DNA of 64,000 bases. Source: Tricholoma matsutake. Taxonomy: Eukaryota; Basidiomycota; Agaricomycetes; Agaricales; Tricholomataceae. The stretch spans positions 7,626,001 through 7,690,000 of the forward strand of contig AP026539.1 in NCBI GenBank assembly GCA_026075535.2. The letters are read 5' to 3'. The notes below the pieces were generated by a model that made no database searches, was not told where the DNA came from, and was given only the letters and a program-made list of their open reading frames with translations. A program made the translations under genes and the position numbers. This document shows, piece by piece, positions 44,938-55,426 of the stretch. Each line of letters starts with the position of its first letter. Positions within the stretch are counted from its first letter, which is position 1.

Positions 44938-46640
44938 CACAGATGTGGAATCCAGCAATTCCAGTTGGACTCTGGGGATTCTGGTTGGAATAACCAGATT
45001 CCAGGTACTTGACAAAAGTATACTATATTGGATAGTCAAATTTGATATATTCAAGTTCCAAGCTCTTTGAAACTTCATGAAGTGCCTACAAGATAGATTT
45101 GTGTGAAGGAAAGACTGAACTCAAGACCTTTTAATGGTATGATCACATATACTGTACAAGTGTGCTCAGCTAGTTGAGCCACAGGAGATTACTAGTAATA
45201 ACTATAAGGTTTGTTTATGACACTCACACTCAAAACTCTATTCTCATCTTCCTCGAGGGAGGTGCTTGTCACATAATCAAGATCAAAAAATTGATTAACT
45301 ATATCCCTTGCACAAGATGTGAGGAGGGAGTACTACAATTATATACAAACCCCTCACCCACGCAGAATGCAGGGGAGGGGCATTAAAACAAAAACAAAAA
45401 CATCCCTGCCCCACACAAAATGCAGGGGAGAGGGGGACGTGGTCCTGTGTGTTGGTGCTGGTGTGTCGGCCTTGTGGATGTGTCATCTTGGTGTGTTGAT
45501 GCAGGTGCATTATCCTGGGCACATGGGTCCCACTCCCATTGTCCCTGGCTGCCATCCCTAGTGGTTGGGGGTGCTATGGTGGTAGCCGTTGTCATCATCT
45601 TGTTCTCCTCCCTGTCTCTTGCTGTTGCCATCCCTGTGCCTGGTTGTCCTGTAGTCCAGCCTGGTCTTTGTCCCCACCATCTTTTTGTTGTCACTGTCAT
45701 CGCTATCCACCTCCTCATTGTCATTGTCCCCGTAGCCCCTGTCCTCACTGTGTTGGTCAGCCTTTCTTGCTTGTTGTTGTCTTCGCCATTGTCAGTCCCT
45801 TGGTTTTGGTGGCAGTGGTGGTGGCAGTGGGTTCAGGAATTCCAGTTGTTGTCATCAGTAGTTTGAGTTTGTAGTACCTAAAAAGTTTTGTTAGTAATAA
45901 GAAAATGAAATGAAAATATTACAGGCCCAAGAGACGTCTCTTGGGCCTGTTTCGTCATTGTATGGGCCATCTCTGTCTCCTGTGCCATCCTCATGTGCCA
46001 TTGTTGTCCTGCCCTGGTCGCTGCTGCTGCCATTTTCATTTTGGTTGTGTTGTCCCCCTGTCATTGTCCCAGGAGTTGTCATTGTTGTTGTCCCTGTTGT
46101 TGCTGTGCCTTCACCATGATTGTCGTCATCCTCCCATGTTCCTTGCTGTCCTCACCATCATCCTTGTTGTCCTGGTTTGGTGCTGGGTCAGGGTTGTCAT
46201 TGTTGTCCATAGTTAATACCTAGAAACTTTGTTAGGACCAAAAAAAATAAAATGAATAAGAAAAAAACTTAACTACAGCCCAAGAGACGTCGGTGACGCC
46301 TCTTGGACCCTTTTTGTTGTACGGTGCTGCATCCTTTGCCTGCACTTCCCTCTTGTCCCATCCTCATCATCCCCCTTGTCATCTGCCACAGTCGCTATTT
46401 TTGTTGTGTTGTTGTCCCCATCCCTGTGTCACTGTGAGCAGATGCTCGCAGCAGTGGTGCAGGTGTGGATCTGCTGTCTTGGCGCCATCTTGTGGTAATA
46501 GAACTTAAAGATCAAATTAGAACATTAGTTAGTTGAAAAGAAAATAAAAGAAAAGAACTTGAAAACCATTACTTAGGGCCCAACAAACAACTCTTTTGTG
46601 TGTACATTGTGCTGCTGAGCTTTTTGAGGAAGTGTGACTC
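44938..46640 (-). mobile_element. Hairpin-array element, copy C (opposite orientation)
   Basis: Reading from low to high coordinates the parts of copy A appear reversed: subterminal CCAGTTGGACTC words (44958), tRNA-like module (45181-45113), three G/C stem-loops (45310-45440), GTTGTCATTGTC-type stretches, and GGCCCAAGAGACGTC stem-loops at 45925, 46277 and 46577. The terminal inverted repeat is not found at either side. The Val/Leu/Ser-rich open frames come from the simple repeats. Confidence 0.5.
45113..45181 (-). promoter_or_regulatory. tRNA-like A and B boxes of copy C
   Basis: The complement reads TGGCTCAACTAGCTGAGC (45181-45164) and GAGTTCAGTC (45122-45113), at the same spacing as in copies A and B. 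Confidence 0.45.
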
Positions 46641-46995
46641 AATGTGACAGTTTCCTTTTTCTTTCAAAATCCATGTGTCGGTAAAACCCACTGAGTGTGA
46701 AAGTCTATAAGGGGCTGAGTTGGACTGACTTCAAAATATAAGCCTGTCTTCAGACAGTGTTGAAACTCCGACATCTGCCGAGCAGCTGTCAGACTTAATG
46801 TATCACTTTTGCTGGCTGGTTGGTCAGGTTAAAAAGACGAGTCCTCATACCTCGGACTCATAAAAAGGCAATAACCCAAAGATAGCTCAACAGTGATACA
46901 CCGCACTGTCAATCAGAGAGCCAAGGCAGAAAGAGGGGTGTGTAGTATTCCATAGGAGGCAGCAGGACTGAAGGATATCCATCAAGAACTAGAGG
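46641..46995. other. No gene recognised; flank of the copia element
   Basis: No ORF of note. It ends with CAGGA (46996-47000), the left target duplication of the copia element. Confidence 0.35.
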
Positions 46996-47000
46996 CAGGA

Positions 47001-47237
47001 TATTGCAATCATACAATTACATAATCATTACTATACATGCATACAGGTCAAATACAGGTTGGACACATTCCTCAGTCATTCTATCACAGTGACTGAGGTA
47101 TGTTGTCTAGCTTGTGCATTTCCTCAATACTAGACTAACTTGTTTTGTACTTAGCTTTAGGATAGGTTGGTTCCAACATAGTCATTCTATCACAGTGACT
47201 GAGCTTTAGCCTTTAGGATAGATATCAATTCCCAATA
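47001..47237 (+). repeat. 5' LTR of the copia element
   Basis: 237 bases from TATTG to CAATA. Preceded by CAGGA (46996-47000). Its inverted partner is 51646-51877. It contains TCTATCACAGTGACTGAG twice (near 47080 and 47186). Confidence 0.75.
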
Positions 47238-47251
47238 GGTTATGGGCCTTC
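47238..47251 (+). promoter_or_regulatory. Half-tRNA primer-binding site of the copia element
   Basis: GGTTATGGGCCTT directly follows the LTR. It is complementary to the anticodon loop region of initiator tRNA-Met (GGGCTCATAACC type) with one or two wobble/mismatch positions, the priming mode of hemivirus-type copia elements. Confidence 0.55.
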
Positions 47252-48560
47252 TTTGACTGATATTCTGATCCTTTACTCCATGCCATGTAGACTTCTGTTG
47301 CAACACCCTTCCTTGCCCACCTGCCATCCTTTTTCTGTGTTGTTGACTCTACTTGCCCAATGACTGCTGCAACTACCACCAGTATCATGCCATTGGCTAC
47401 AGATGTCATCCACCCTTCTGTCTATGCATCTCATCCAGGAGGGCCATTGGAACGATCACCCTTCTTTGGACCATGCTGCAAATAACTGTGGCTCATGGCA
47501 CAAGCAAATGATGTTGGTGTTTCAAATGTCTGCTGGCTTGACCATTATCTGTTCCTGAGCCTAATCCTTTGCTCAAACCTCATGCTCATGAGAACTGGTT
47601 GCTCAATGACACCTCTGTCCATGCATAAATCCAGTCAAAATGTGCTCCTTCAGAAGCTTCTCTAATTGAGGACTGCATTTCCACAAAGGACATTTGGGCT
47701 GTTCTCTCTGCTTGTCATAAGTTACAAGGCCCTACATTGCAGGTTACCATGATCCAAGAAGCTTTTGCTATCCGATACTCTGCTTCTACCCCTTTCGCGG
47801 ATATGACTACAAAGCTTTGCGATCTCAATAAGAGGATTTGGGATATGGGTGCTCCTATGGCTGAGAGTTTCCTGATCATTCTTATGCTGCTCACACTCAT
47901 GTCTCCTGACCTTACCAATGCTCACAATTCAGTTGTGAATGGGATCTCATCAACTTTGACTTCACCTTATATGTCCTTGAGCATCATGGCTCGTTTAGAT
48001 CTGGAACAAACTGTTTGTGCCATGGACTCTTCTTACCCTAGGCTGATCACATCTGAAGCCCATATTGCTTGTCCCAATTCTAAGATGGTTGAAGTTTGCT
48101 CCAATTGCATGAAGCCTCATCACACAGCACCCTTCTGCATTCAGCCTGGTGGTGGCATGGCTGGGAAAACTGTGGCTGAAACTCAGTCAGCGTGCCATGA
48201 GAAGTGTTCAACAAAGGACAGGCTGCATGCAAGACCTTGGGATGCTAGGGCTGCCACTTCCACTCACTTGGTCTTTTATGACTCCCAAAATTGGGCTTAT
48301 GTGCTGGACACCACCTCCAGGACTGCATTTTTACTTCAAGAGCCACCACCTGAAGTGCACTACTCTTCTTTGCAGACTGACAATGATTGCTCACTCTACA
48401 ACTCTTTACTTTCTGGCTCGATTTCCACAGGGGATGTTGATGAGTATGCTGGTGTTGCCTGGTTAGATGTCAGTGGTCACAGGCAATCTCAAAGCTTCCA
48501 TCAACTGGCAGGAACGGAGGAGGGAATTAGATGTTGCTGCCATCTCTGTCACCCCAGTTG
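47252..48560 (+). pseudogene. Copia gag
   Basis: The readable part starts around 47737 (LQVTMIQEAFAIRYSASTPF) and runs to 48561 with TKLCDLNKRIWDMGAP and a zinc knuckle, CSNCMKPHHTAPFC followed by PGGGMAG, at about 48098-48160. Gag would form the particle. The first 480 bases are interrupted by stops and frame changes, though fragments of the gag helices can be read. Confidence 0.7.
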
Positions 48561-48700
48561 AAGCCAATGCACACCTTTCAGATGTCTTTATCTCCTTGTC
48601 TCCCTTCTTACTAGACAGTGGCTGCACTACACACATCTCGCCTGAGTGTTCTGACTTCCTTACACTTGCCCAATTTCAAATCATGTTGTAAAAGGTGTAA
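48561..48700 (+). pseudogene. Copia protease remnant
   Basis: FLLDSGCTTHISPECSDF at about 48604-48660 is the active-site segment of a copia protease. The frame breaks just after it, and reading continues one frame over (IGIGSIKLVVGKGSHLTPK). Confidence 0.65.
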
Positions 48701-49890
48701 ATGGGTCTTCCATCAATGCAATTGGGATCGGCTCTATCAAACTTGTGGTCGGCAAAGGTTCACATCTCACCCCCAAGAATGTCCTATTCATTCCATCCTC
48801 TACCATTTGCCTCTTATCCATTGCTTGCATTACAGACTCTACAAACTGCAACGTTGCATTCTTGCAATCTTCTGTCCACATCAAAAACTATTCTGGAGCC
48901 ATCATCTTGCATCATGTCTTGCAACCTCTACCAGCTAGATTGTACACCCATCCAAGTTGAGCATTCATTCTTTGGCTGCTGCGTACCAAGTCTTGATACA
49001 TGGCATCGCCATCTTGGCCACCCGAATAACCAAGCAATCTATGACATGGCTACAAAAGGCCTACCCAAAGGTATGCCCATTGATCTCTCGCTTGCACCAC
49101 CAAAATGTGAACATTGTATTCTTGAGAAACAGGTCAAGACACCCATTCCTCGAATTCGAGTGGGGGAGAGGTCAAAACAGAAACTTGGGATAGTTTATGT
49201 GGACCTGACCGGTCCTGAGGCTGTAGTGTCAGCATCTAAGAATCTCTACCTTATGAACATTGTCAATGACTTCTCTAGTCACCCCTGGTCATTCCCATTA
49301 CCTTTAAAATTGAATATGCTACCTGTCCTCCAGGCTTGGGCTAGACATGTTGAGCGTGAAAGTGGTTGTTCCATTGGCATCATCTGCATTGATGGTGGCG
49401 AGCTCAACTCTAATGCGACTCGGGAATGGTGTGATCTGAATGGCTATACACTACAGCCTACTGCACCCTACACCTCTGCTCAAAATGGTCGCATTGAGTG
49501 ATGCACCTCACTATCATGAACTGCATGCGCGCCATGCGTTTACAAACTGAGCTTCCCCCAAATCACTGGGATGAATTGGCAATGACAGCCAGCTATTTAT
49601 CTGCATGAACACCCTCACATTCTATTGGACACACTCCTTTTGAGATCTGGCACAACAAAAGGCCAAACCTATCCCACCTTTGTGAGATTGGATGTACCGC
49701 ATTTGCCCTTGTCCTCAATCAGCACAATACCAAGATTTACCCTCGGTCATTTGAATGTGTCCTGATTGGCTACTCACCGGATTCCAAGGCATATTGCCTC
49801 TATCATAAGCCTTTTCAAAAGGTTATACAGTCCTATCATGTCTGTTTCATCGAATGCCTTGATGAAGTCACCAAGCCTTTGTTCCCAGGC
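48701..49890 (+). pseudogene. Copia integrase
   Basis: HHCC zinc site: WHRHLGHPNNQAI and CEHCILEKQ (48990-49130). Core: VYVDLTGPEAV, CIDGGELNSN and SAQNGRIE supply the DDE residues (49195-49498). A stop and one-base loss directly follow the catalytic Glu at 49499. Then come MHLTIMNCMRAMRLQ, a TGA where Arg is usual (YLSA-stop-TPS, near 49605), and GHTPFEIWHNKRP. It would have inserted the copia cDNA. Confidence 0.75.
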
Positions 49891-51066
49891 TGTATCATCA
49901 ATGATACTATTCCTTCTTTGTCTACATTATCTACTCCTCACTGTGCTAGCGTTGAGGAGGAGCTTGATGAGGATGCACCTCTCCATCCCTTGTTTGCCCC
50001 ACATGGCACCCCACTTGCTCCCATTATTGAACCTGTTAGTGTACTTGGACCTCCCTCTTCTACCGCTGCAGCTACTACAGCTCCTGCCACACCACCTACT
50101 GTTTGTCAATCTACTTGTACCCCTGTGCCCAGCCAGAAGCATGCCTTGGCCGAGGGTATACAATTTGTACCTAGTGTGGCTAAGGCAGTAGCTGATTCCC
50201 ATGCATCTGCAGCTCGCATTGCCAGGCACTGTGCCACTTCTTGTGCATTGAAAGATCAATGTTCCATGGGACATGATGACTGTTGGGCTGCCACTCTTGA
50301 ACTCTGGCAAAGCCTCGCTGATCCCCATCCCATTTTCCATGATGATTCTACCACTGTTGCTTCCTCTTCTGCCATTGAGGAGGAGCTTTCTGGCCTTAAT
50401 GAAGTGTTTGCCACTGCTCTGGCTTCCCCTTTGATTGATGCTGACCACCCTGATGACCCCCAAACACTTTGGGAGGCACTGGCTTCCCCTGATGCAGATT
50501 CCTGGCGGGCTGGCATTCTGGAGGAGCTCACAAGCCTCTCCAAGATGGGTGTGTACAAACTTGTCCCACGGACATCTGTTCCAGATGGTCGCAAAGTGCT
50601 ACGTGGCAAATGGGTGTTCCATTTGAAATGCAATGCAAATGGGAATGTTGCTTTGTCACAAGGCATGCCTTGTTGTTAAAGATTTTGAGCAGGTTTTAGG
50701 ACAGGATTATGTGGAGACGACATCTCCCACTGCTCATATGGAATCTATTCATGTTCTCCTTCATCTGGCTGCAGTGAATGAATGGGATGTACATCAGATT
50801 GATGTCAAGACTGCTTTCCTGTATGGCCTTTTACCTGCCAAGGAGGTGTATTTATGGAGCAGCCTGAGGGGTTTGCAGTGGAAGGGAAAGAGGATTGGGT
50901 GTGGGAGTTACAGTGGGGGCTATATGGCATGAAGCAAAGTGGACATATCTGGAACAAGACCATGCATACCGCCATGCTCTCTTGGGGCTTCAAGCATCTT
51001 GCAGCTGACCCCTGCTTATACTACCATTGGGGGAAAGAGGGAATCATCCTCATTGTGGTTCTTTGC
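49891..51066 (+). pseudogene. Copia reverse transcriptase, N-terminal two thirds
   Basis: After a Ser/Pro/Thr-rich linker (to about 50450) RT reads DPQTLWEALASPDADSW, RKVLRGKWVFHLK, VETTSPTAHMESI, VHQIDVKTAFLYG and GLYGMKQSGHIWNK, then YYHWGKEGIILIVV, and ends abruptly at about 51066. The next residues expected are the xVDD active site, which is found on the other strand at 55244. Two frame changes (near 50660 and 50860). Confidence 0.8.
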
Positions 51067-51640
51067 AGGGCTCAGATTGTAAATACCAAGTCCTCAATAC
51101 TGAGAACTCAGAATAGGAGGTTACAGAAAGGCAAATAAGCACTGATCCCTTCCAAAGAGATTTCTATGTGTTGAATCATGGCCAAATAGTGGGGACAGTG
51201 AGAAAACATACAGTCAGGCTGTATAGGCTTCTTCCACTACTGAGTGAACAACATCACAATGGGAAGAAATATACAGCAGCTGGAACACAACACCTGCAGC
51301 AAGGGAAGAATTCATCTTTCATGATTCAGTAATCCCTTTTGTTATTTATGTCGGCTTCTGATCTAGTATCTATAAATTATGAGTTTAGGATCCATTCTAA
51401 TGAGATGTTGAGAAACCAGGAACATAGCACTTCTGTGAGGCTGATGGTATAACAGGCAGGCAAAAACAAGGTGCAGTAGAATCCAAGGCCAGTTTTTCAG
51501 TGGAGCTAAACCAGGAGGTGAATCACACATGGGGCATTGGCTTATAAATCTATAAGGCACATTGTGAATATACAGAGAACAAATTTAGGAAGAGTTCTGT
51601 TGAAATAGAGGAAATAAATGTTGAATCATTCTCTTGAGCA
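51067..51640. other. Unassigned segment inside the inverted half
   Basis: No ORF of note. If the inversion model is right, this is the original downstream flank of the copia element, now reversed. It shares a short stretch around GCATTGGCTTATAAA (51537) with 40973. Confidence 0.35.
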
Positions 51641-51645
51641 TCCTG

Positions 51646-51877
51646 TATTGAGAATTGATATCTATCCTAAAGCTCAGTCACTGTGATAGAACAACTATGT
51701 TGGAACCAACCTATCCTAAAGCTAAGTACAAAACAAGTTAGTCTATTGAGGAAACATGCAGGCTAGACAACATACCTCAGTCACTGTGATAGAATGGACT
51801 GAGGAATGTGTCCAACCTGTATGCGTGTATAGTAATGATTATGTAATTGTATGATCCTAGCAGTGCAACATCCAATA
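51646..51877 (-). repeat. 3' LTR of the copia element, inverted
   Basis: 232 bases; on the minus strand from TATTG (51877) to CAATA (51646), followed by CAGGA (51645-51641), the same target duplication as at the 5' LTR. A purine tract, GTGAGGAGGAG, precedes it at about 51888-51878. Confidence 0.75.
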
Positions 51878-51884
51878 CTCCTCC

Positions 51885-52550
51885 TCACTGCAGAGAGGAT
51901 GTCAGACAGACAGGATAGACACTCCTCCTCACACAAACACACAGAAGATCAAGTGAGGCCAAGCAGAGCATGGAAACACTCAAATGCTGGCCATGGCAAA
52001 GCTTTAGTAAAATCATCCGCAATGTTGTTGGCAGTAGGGATATACTGGACTTCAACATCAAGAGCCTCCATGTGTTTGCGGACATAATGGTAGCACATGT
52101 TGATATGTTTGCTCCAAGCATGGTGTGAAGGATCATTTGCAAGGACATGGGCACCATCATTATCACAGAGCAATAGGGGAAGAAGCCTGAGCTCATGCAG
52201 GAACTGATGCAACCACATGGCCTCTCAAGATGACCCACTGAGAACAATATACTCAGCATCAGTGGTTGAGCATGCAACTGTCTTCTGTTTGCAAGATGAC
52301 CAAGTGCAAACTGCACCACCCAGCAAGAAGCAGTAAGCCATGCAGGAGCGACGGGTATCTGGGCAGTTGGTATAAGAGGAATCCAAGAATCCAACAAGTG
52401 ACACATCATGATTCCCACCCAGGATGAGCGCAAGGGTATGGGTTACCCATGAGGTACTGCACAACTCACAGAGCAGTGTTCCAATGTGGCATGTGAAAAC
52501 AGTCCAGAAACTGAGTAAGCTTAGAGACCGCATACACAATGTCAGGGCAG
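51885..52550 (-). pseudogene. Copia RNase H (inverted half)
   Basis: Minus-strand reading: MPHWNTAL, then DVSLVGFLDSSYTNCPDTRR, CTWSSCKQKTVACSTTDAEY, a TGA after SGSS (Arg in the family) near 52224, EAMWLHQFLHEL, LCDNDGAHVLANDP and HYVRKHMEALDVEVQYI with NNIADDFTKALP. These are the standard RNase H landmarks of copia elements. Its upstream continuation is beyond TRIM-2, at 54894. Confidence 0.8.
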
Positions 52551-52738
52551 TAGAGACATGCAGTCTCACAGAAGCAGAGGGGAAATGCCCAAAAGCAAGG
52601 GCAACAGCTGTGTATAGCAATGCTGTGGTAGCGATGATAAGACAATCCCTAGTCTACATGGATATCAACATGGGATCATGTGACCACATAGATCACATGA
52701 CTGTATCTACTGTGTGCACACCTGAGTGCACAGTTACA
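52551..52738 (-). repeat. 3' LTR of TRIM-2
   Basis: Nearly identical to 54706-54893. Related to the TRIM-1 LTR in its outer thirds (GAGACTGCACATCTCC type). Confidence 0.65.
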
Positions 52739-52889
52739 TGTGCCCCCCTACACAATAGCAATGCCCTCGTTGCGATCTCAACTCTAGATGAAAAGAAACA
52801 AGGAAAATGATGTCTAAAATGCCCGATGATATGTGCAGTGAATGAATGTCATATGCAGGTAAAATATGAAAATAAAAGGTAAAGCTCAG

Positions 52890-54497
52890 CAAGGTGGTGT
52901 CCAACCCAGAGCACAAAGAGCTCGACTTGGATTTGTGAGATGGGGGTCTTGATCCCAGTTTAGCTTTAGAGCAGGAGCTGAAGGGTATGGCGAGTAAACA
53001 TAGGTTGAGGATGAGGTGGGCAAACATAGGATAATGAATCTGGATGAAAGAATTGTTGTGATGGTGGAGAGACTTGAGGTGGGGCTTGTCATCATCGAGT
53101 CCATAGTCATAGAGTTCCAAACAGCTGTACATGGGCATTCCATAGACACAAGAGGTCTCGGGGGAGCAAGGGCATGGTGGGGAGGGACTCAGCATCTTTG
53201 GCCCAGTCTAAATGGGTAAGCGGTGGTGAAACAGCTCATTTCGAGCTGGGGTGGGCTGGGCTGGGGCAGACAGGGGGTGTAGCAGGTGTCAACAGTGATG
53301 CAGGTGGGGTGTACCACATGAGTGTTGGTGAAATGGGTCGTTTATGGCCATACTGGGGTGAACTGGGTGGTTGAGAGGTGTGCCAGGTGTGTTCTGCTGG
53401 GTCTGGTGATGTATCCTGTTGTTTCTGAGCTGCAGGCTGTGGTCTAGAATGGGGCAGAGCAGGGGGTTGAGCCGTCAATGACAGAAATGTCGTTGATGAT
53501 GTGGCAGGCCATGTGGATGCATAGGGCATCATAACGGGCTTGTTGTGCATAATGGGGGCAAGGGGTGCTAGCAAGGGTGGACTGGGAGGTGTGGGGATGC
53601 TCCTCGATTGTCATTGACATGGGAGGGGCCAGCAGGGCTCGTCCATTGAGCAGACAGCACGTTCCAATGAACATGTGGGGGTGTGGGCATGTAACACCAT
53701 TTCCTGGGCCATAGGCTGTCTCTGCATGCCATTTATGGTGTGGTTAGCCATCTCCGAGGTGGGGGTAGCTGGCTGGGTGCTGGCTGTAGTCCAGGTCGAT
53801 GTTCTGGGGGCAGTTGCAGCAGCTGTGGGCACCATTGTTGATGATGACGTGGCAATGGCCGTCAGTGGCTCAGGGTGCGAATGAAGGGGCTGGGGACTTG
53901 GCTGGGGTGCAGTGGGTTGGGCTGGAAGTGACTGCCATCAGATCTGAGCAGCAGGTGGGTGTTTTGAAGCAAGGGGAGCAGTGGTGGTGGCCATTGTTGA
54001 CATTGTTGGCAGTGTTGATGGGGCTGATGAGGCCATTGCTATGGATGATGTGGCAGGCAGGTGTGGTGACAATGGGCTGGTGGAATTGTTGTGGGGTTCC
54101 GTTTGCATATCGGCATTGGCAGAGGTGGTGGGGGTGGTCTGGGTGCCTGTATCCATGGTTACACTGGTCATTGGCTCTGTTTTCACACTCTCGTCAATCT
54201 CGACCTGCCGATTTTCCTCCCATATCTCTTGTTCTGCTGTTCACCCTTTCTCTTCACCTTCTTTCAGCCCTTTCTCATATCCCTCTTGTCTTCCTTCCTC
54301 TAAAATAGATGCTCTCCCTTTCTCCAGTGTTTGCACAATTGTGGCCTTCACCAAATCATATGCTTGCTCTCCACCTCATGCCATGATGGCCTCATAGAGC
54401 TCCGGCTGGTGCTGCTGCATGCAGAGGACCAGGGTTGTGAGATCTTCCTCTGCTGGTGCTGGTGCTGGATTTTGCTGGTTGTTTTTTCTTTCCCATG
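52890..54497 (-). pseudogene. TRIM-2 internal ORF, homologous to that of TRIM-1
   Basis: Starts MGKKKQPA at 54497; after a frame change it reads EEDLTTLVLCMQQHQPELYE and AIMA, a TGA, GGEQAYDLVKATIVQTLEKG, then RASILEEGRQEG. The Thr/Ser/Pro-rich tract follows (MDTGTQTTPTTSANADMQTE near 54150), and at the end YDYGLDDDKPHLKSLHHHNN near 53100. The shared start, helix and tail with TRIM-1, while the Pro-rich tract drifts, suggest past selection on the ends. Function unknown. Confidence 0.5.
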
Positions 54498-54705
54498 CTG
54501 GCAGTGATTCAAGTGAAGCAGTAAATTACTGTCTGTAGTAAACAGTGGCAGTAGACAGTGACAGTAGACAAATGACACCAAAGACAGACAACTGAGATTG
54601 CAGTACACCAAAATGAAAGGCTCAGGCTCAGAAATGAAAAGGAAATGAAAATGCTCCAAAATGAAGCAGACATGTGCAGAGTTGAATCTCTCTGTTGTCA
54701 CCAGA

Positions 54706-54893
54706 TGGAGATGTGCAGTCTCACAGAAGCAGAGGGGAAATGCCCAAAAGCAAGGGCAACAGCTGTGTATAGCAATGCTGTGGTAGCAATGATAAGACAA
54801 TCCCTAGTCTACATGGATATCAACATGGGATCACATGACCACATAGATCACATGACTGTATTTACTGCATGCATACCTGAGTGCACAGTTACA
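54706..54893 (-). repeat. 5' LTR of TRIM-2
   Basis: Partner of 52551-52738. Confidence 0.65.
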
Positions 54894-55244
54894 GCGGGTT
54901 CCAACTGCAAGGTACATTAGGGATCCAATAAGGGAGCAGTAGGGAAGGGTGGATTCAGTTGGGGACATAGGGCTGTCAGCGCAAGGGTGACAAAGCTTCA
55001 GGCCATCCTCCATGGGTGTGGAGACAGGATGAGTGCCCAGGTCAGCAAATATGGAGAAAATGCAGTCAACAAGGGCAGTTTGGAAAATAGATATTGTGTG
55101 GGCAGTGTGGTCATGCAAGATGGGAATGCCAACACAGAAAGCTGCTTCACCCAGGTTGGAAATGGCCCACAAGGTTCTGAGTTGACCCTTGAAAGAAGCA
55201 GTTTCAGCAGCTGAGCTAGAAGCAATAAGGAAGTCATCAACAAA
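54894..55244 (-). pseudogene. Copia RT, active-site part (inverted half)
   Basis: On the minus strand from 55244: FVDDFLIASSSAAET (the catalytic Asp pair), FKGQLRTLWAISNLGEAAFC, then ADLGTHPVSTPMEDG and YCSLIGSLMYLAVGTR, where TRIM-2 enters. It starts exactly with the residues that would follow VV at the broken end at 51066. Confidence 0.8.
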
Positions 55245-55426
55245 TCTGATGGGTCTGTCATCTATTCGTGCGGGTTTAGCTGGTCAGCATTTGAATTCAA
55301 AATGTGCTCAGATTCAAGTCAAGCAGATTGTTATGGTGTCTCAAGGATGGTGCAGCAATGACGAGGGCAAATGGTTGCACATTCTATCCGATGAGATCAT
55401 TAGCTGCTACAGGGTGGAGAAGTTCA

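Larger units (their letters stand above)
52551..54893 (-). mobile_element. TRIM-2, second copy of the small LTR element
   Basis: LTRs of 188 bases at 52551-52738 and 54706-54893 begin TGTAACTGTGCAC and end TCTCCA/TCTCTA on the minus strand. The primer-binding-like TGGTGACAACAG and the purine tract TAGGGGGGCACA are kept. Flanks GCAG (52547-52550) and GCGG (54894-54897) may be a four-base duplication with one change. It interrupts the copia RT between LMYLAVGTR and PDIVYAVSKL. Overall layout and inner ORF match TRIM-1. Confidence 0.7.

Noticed and set aside
45420..46223. Long hydrophobic Val/Leu/Ser-rich ORFs in copy C
   Set aside because: They come from GTTGTCATTGTC-type repeats; overlapping open frames on both strands and in all phases show low-complexity DNA rather than membrane proteins.
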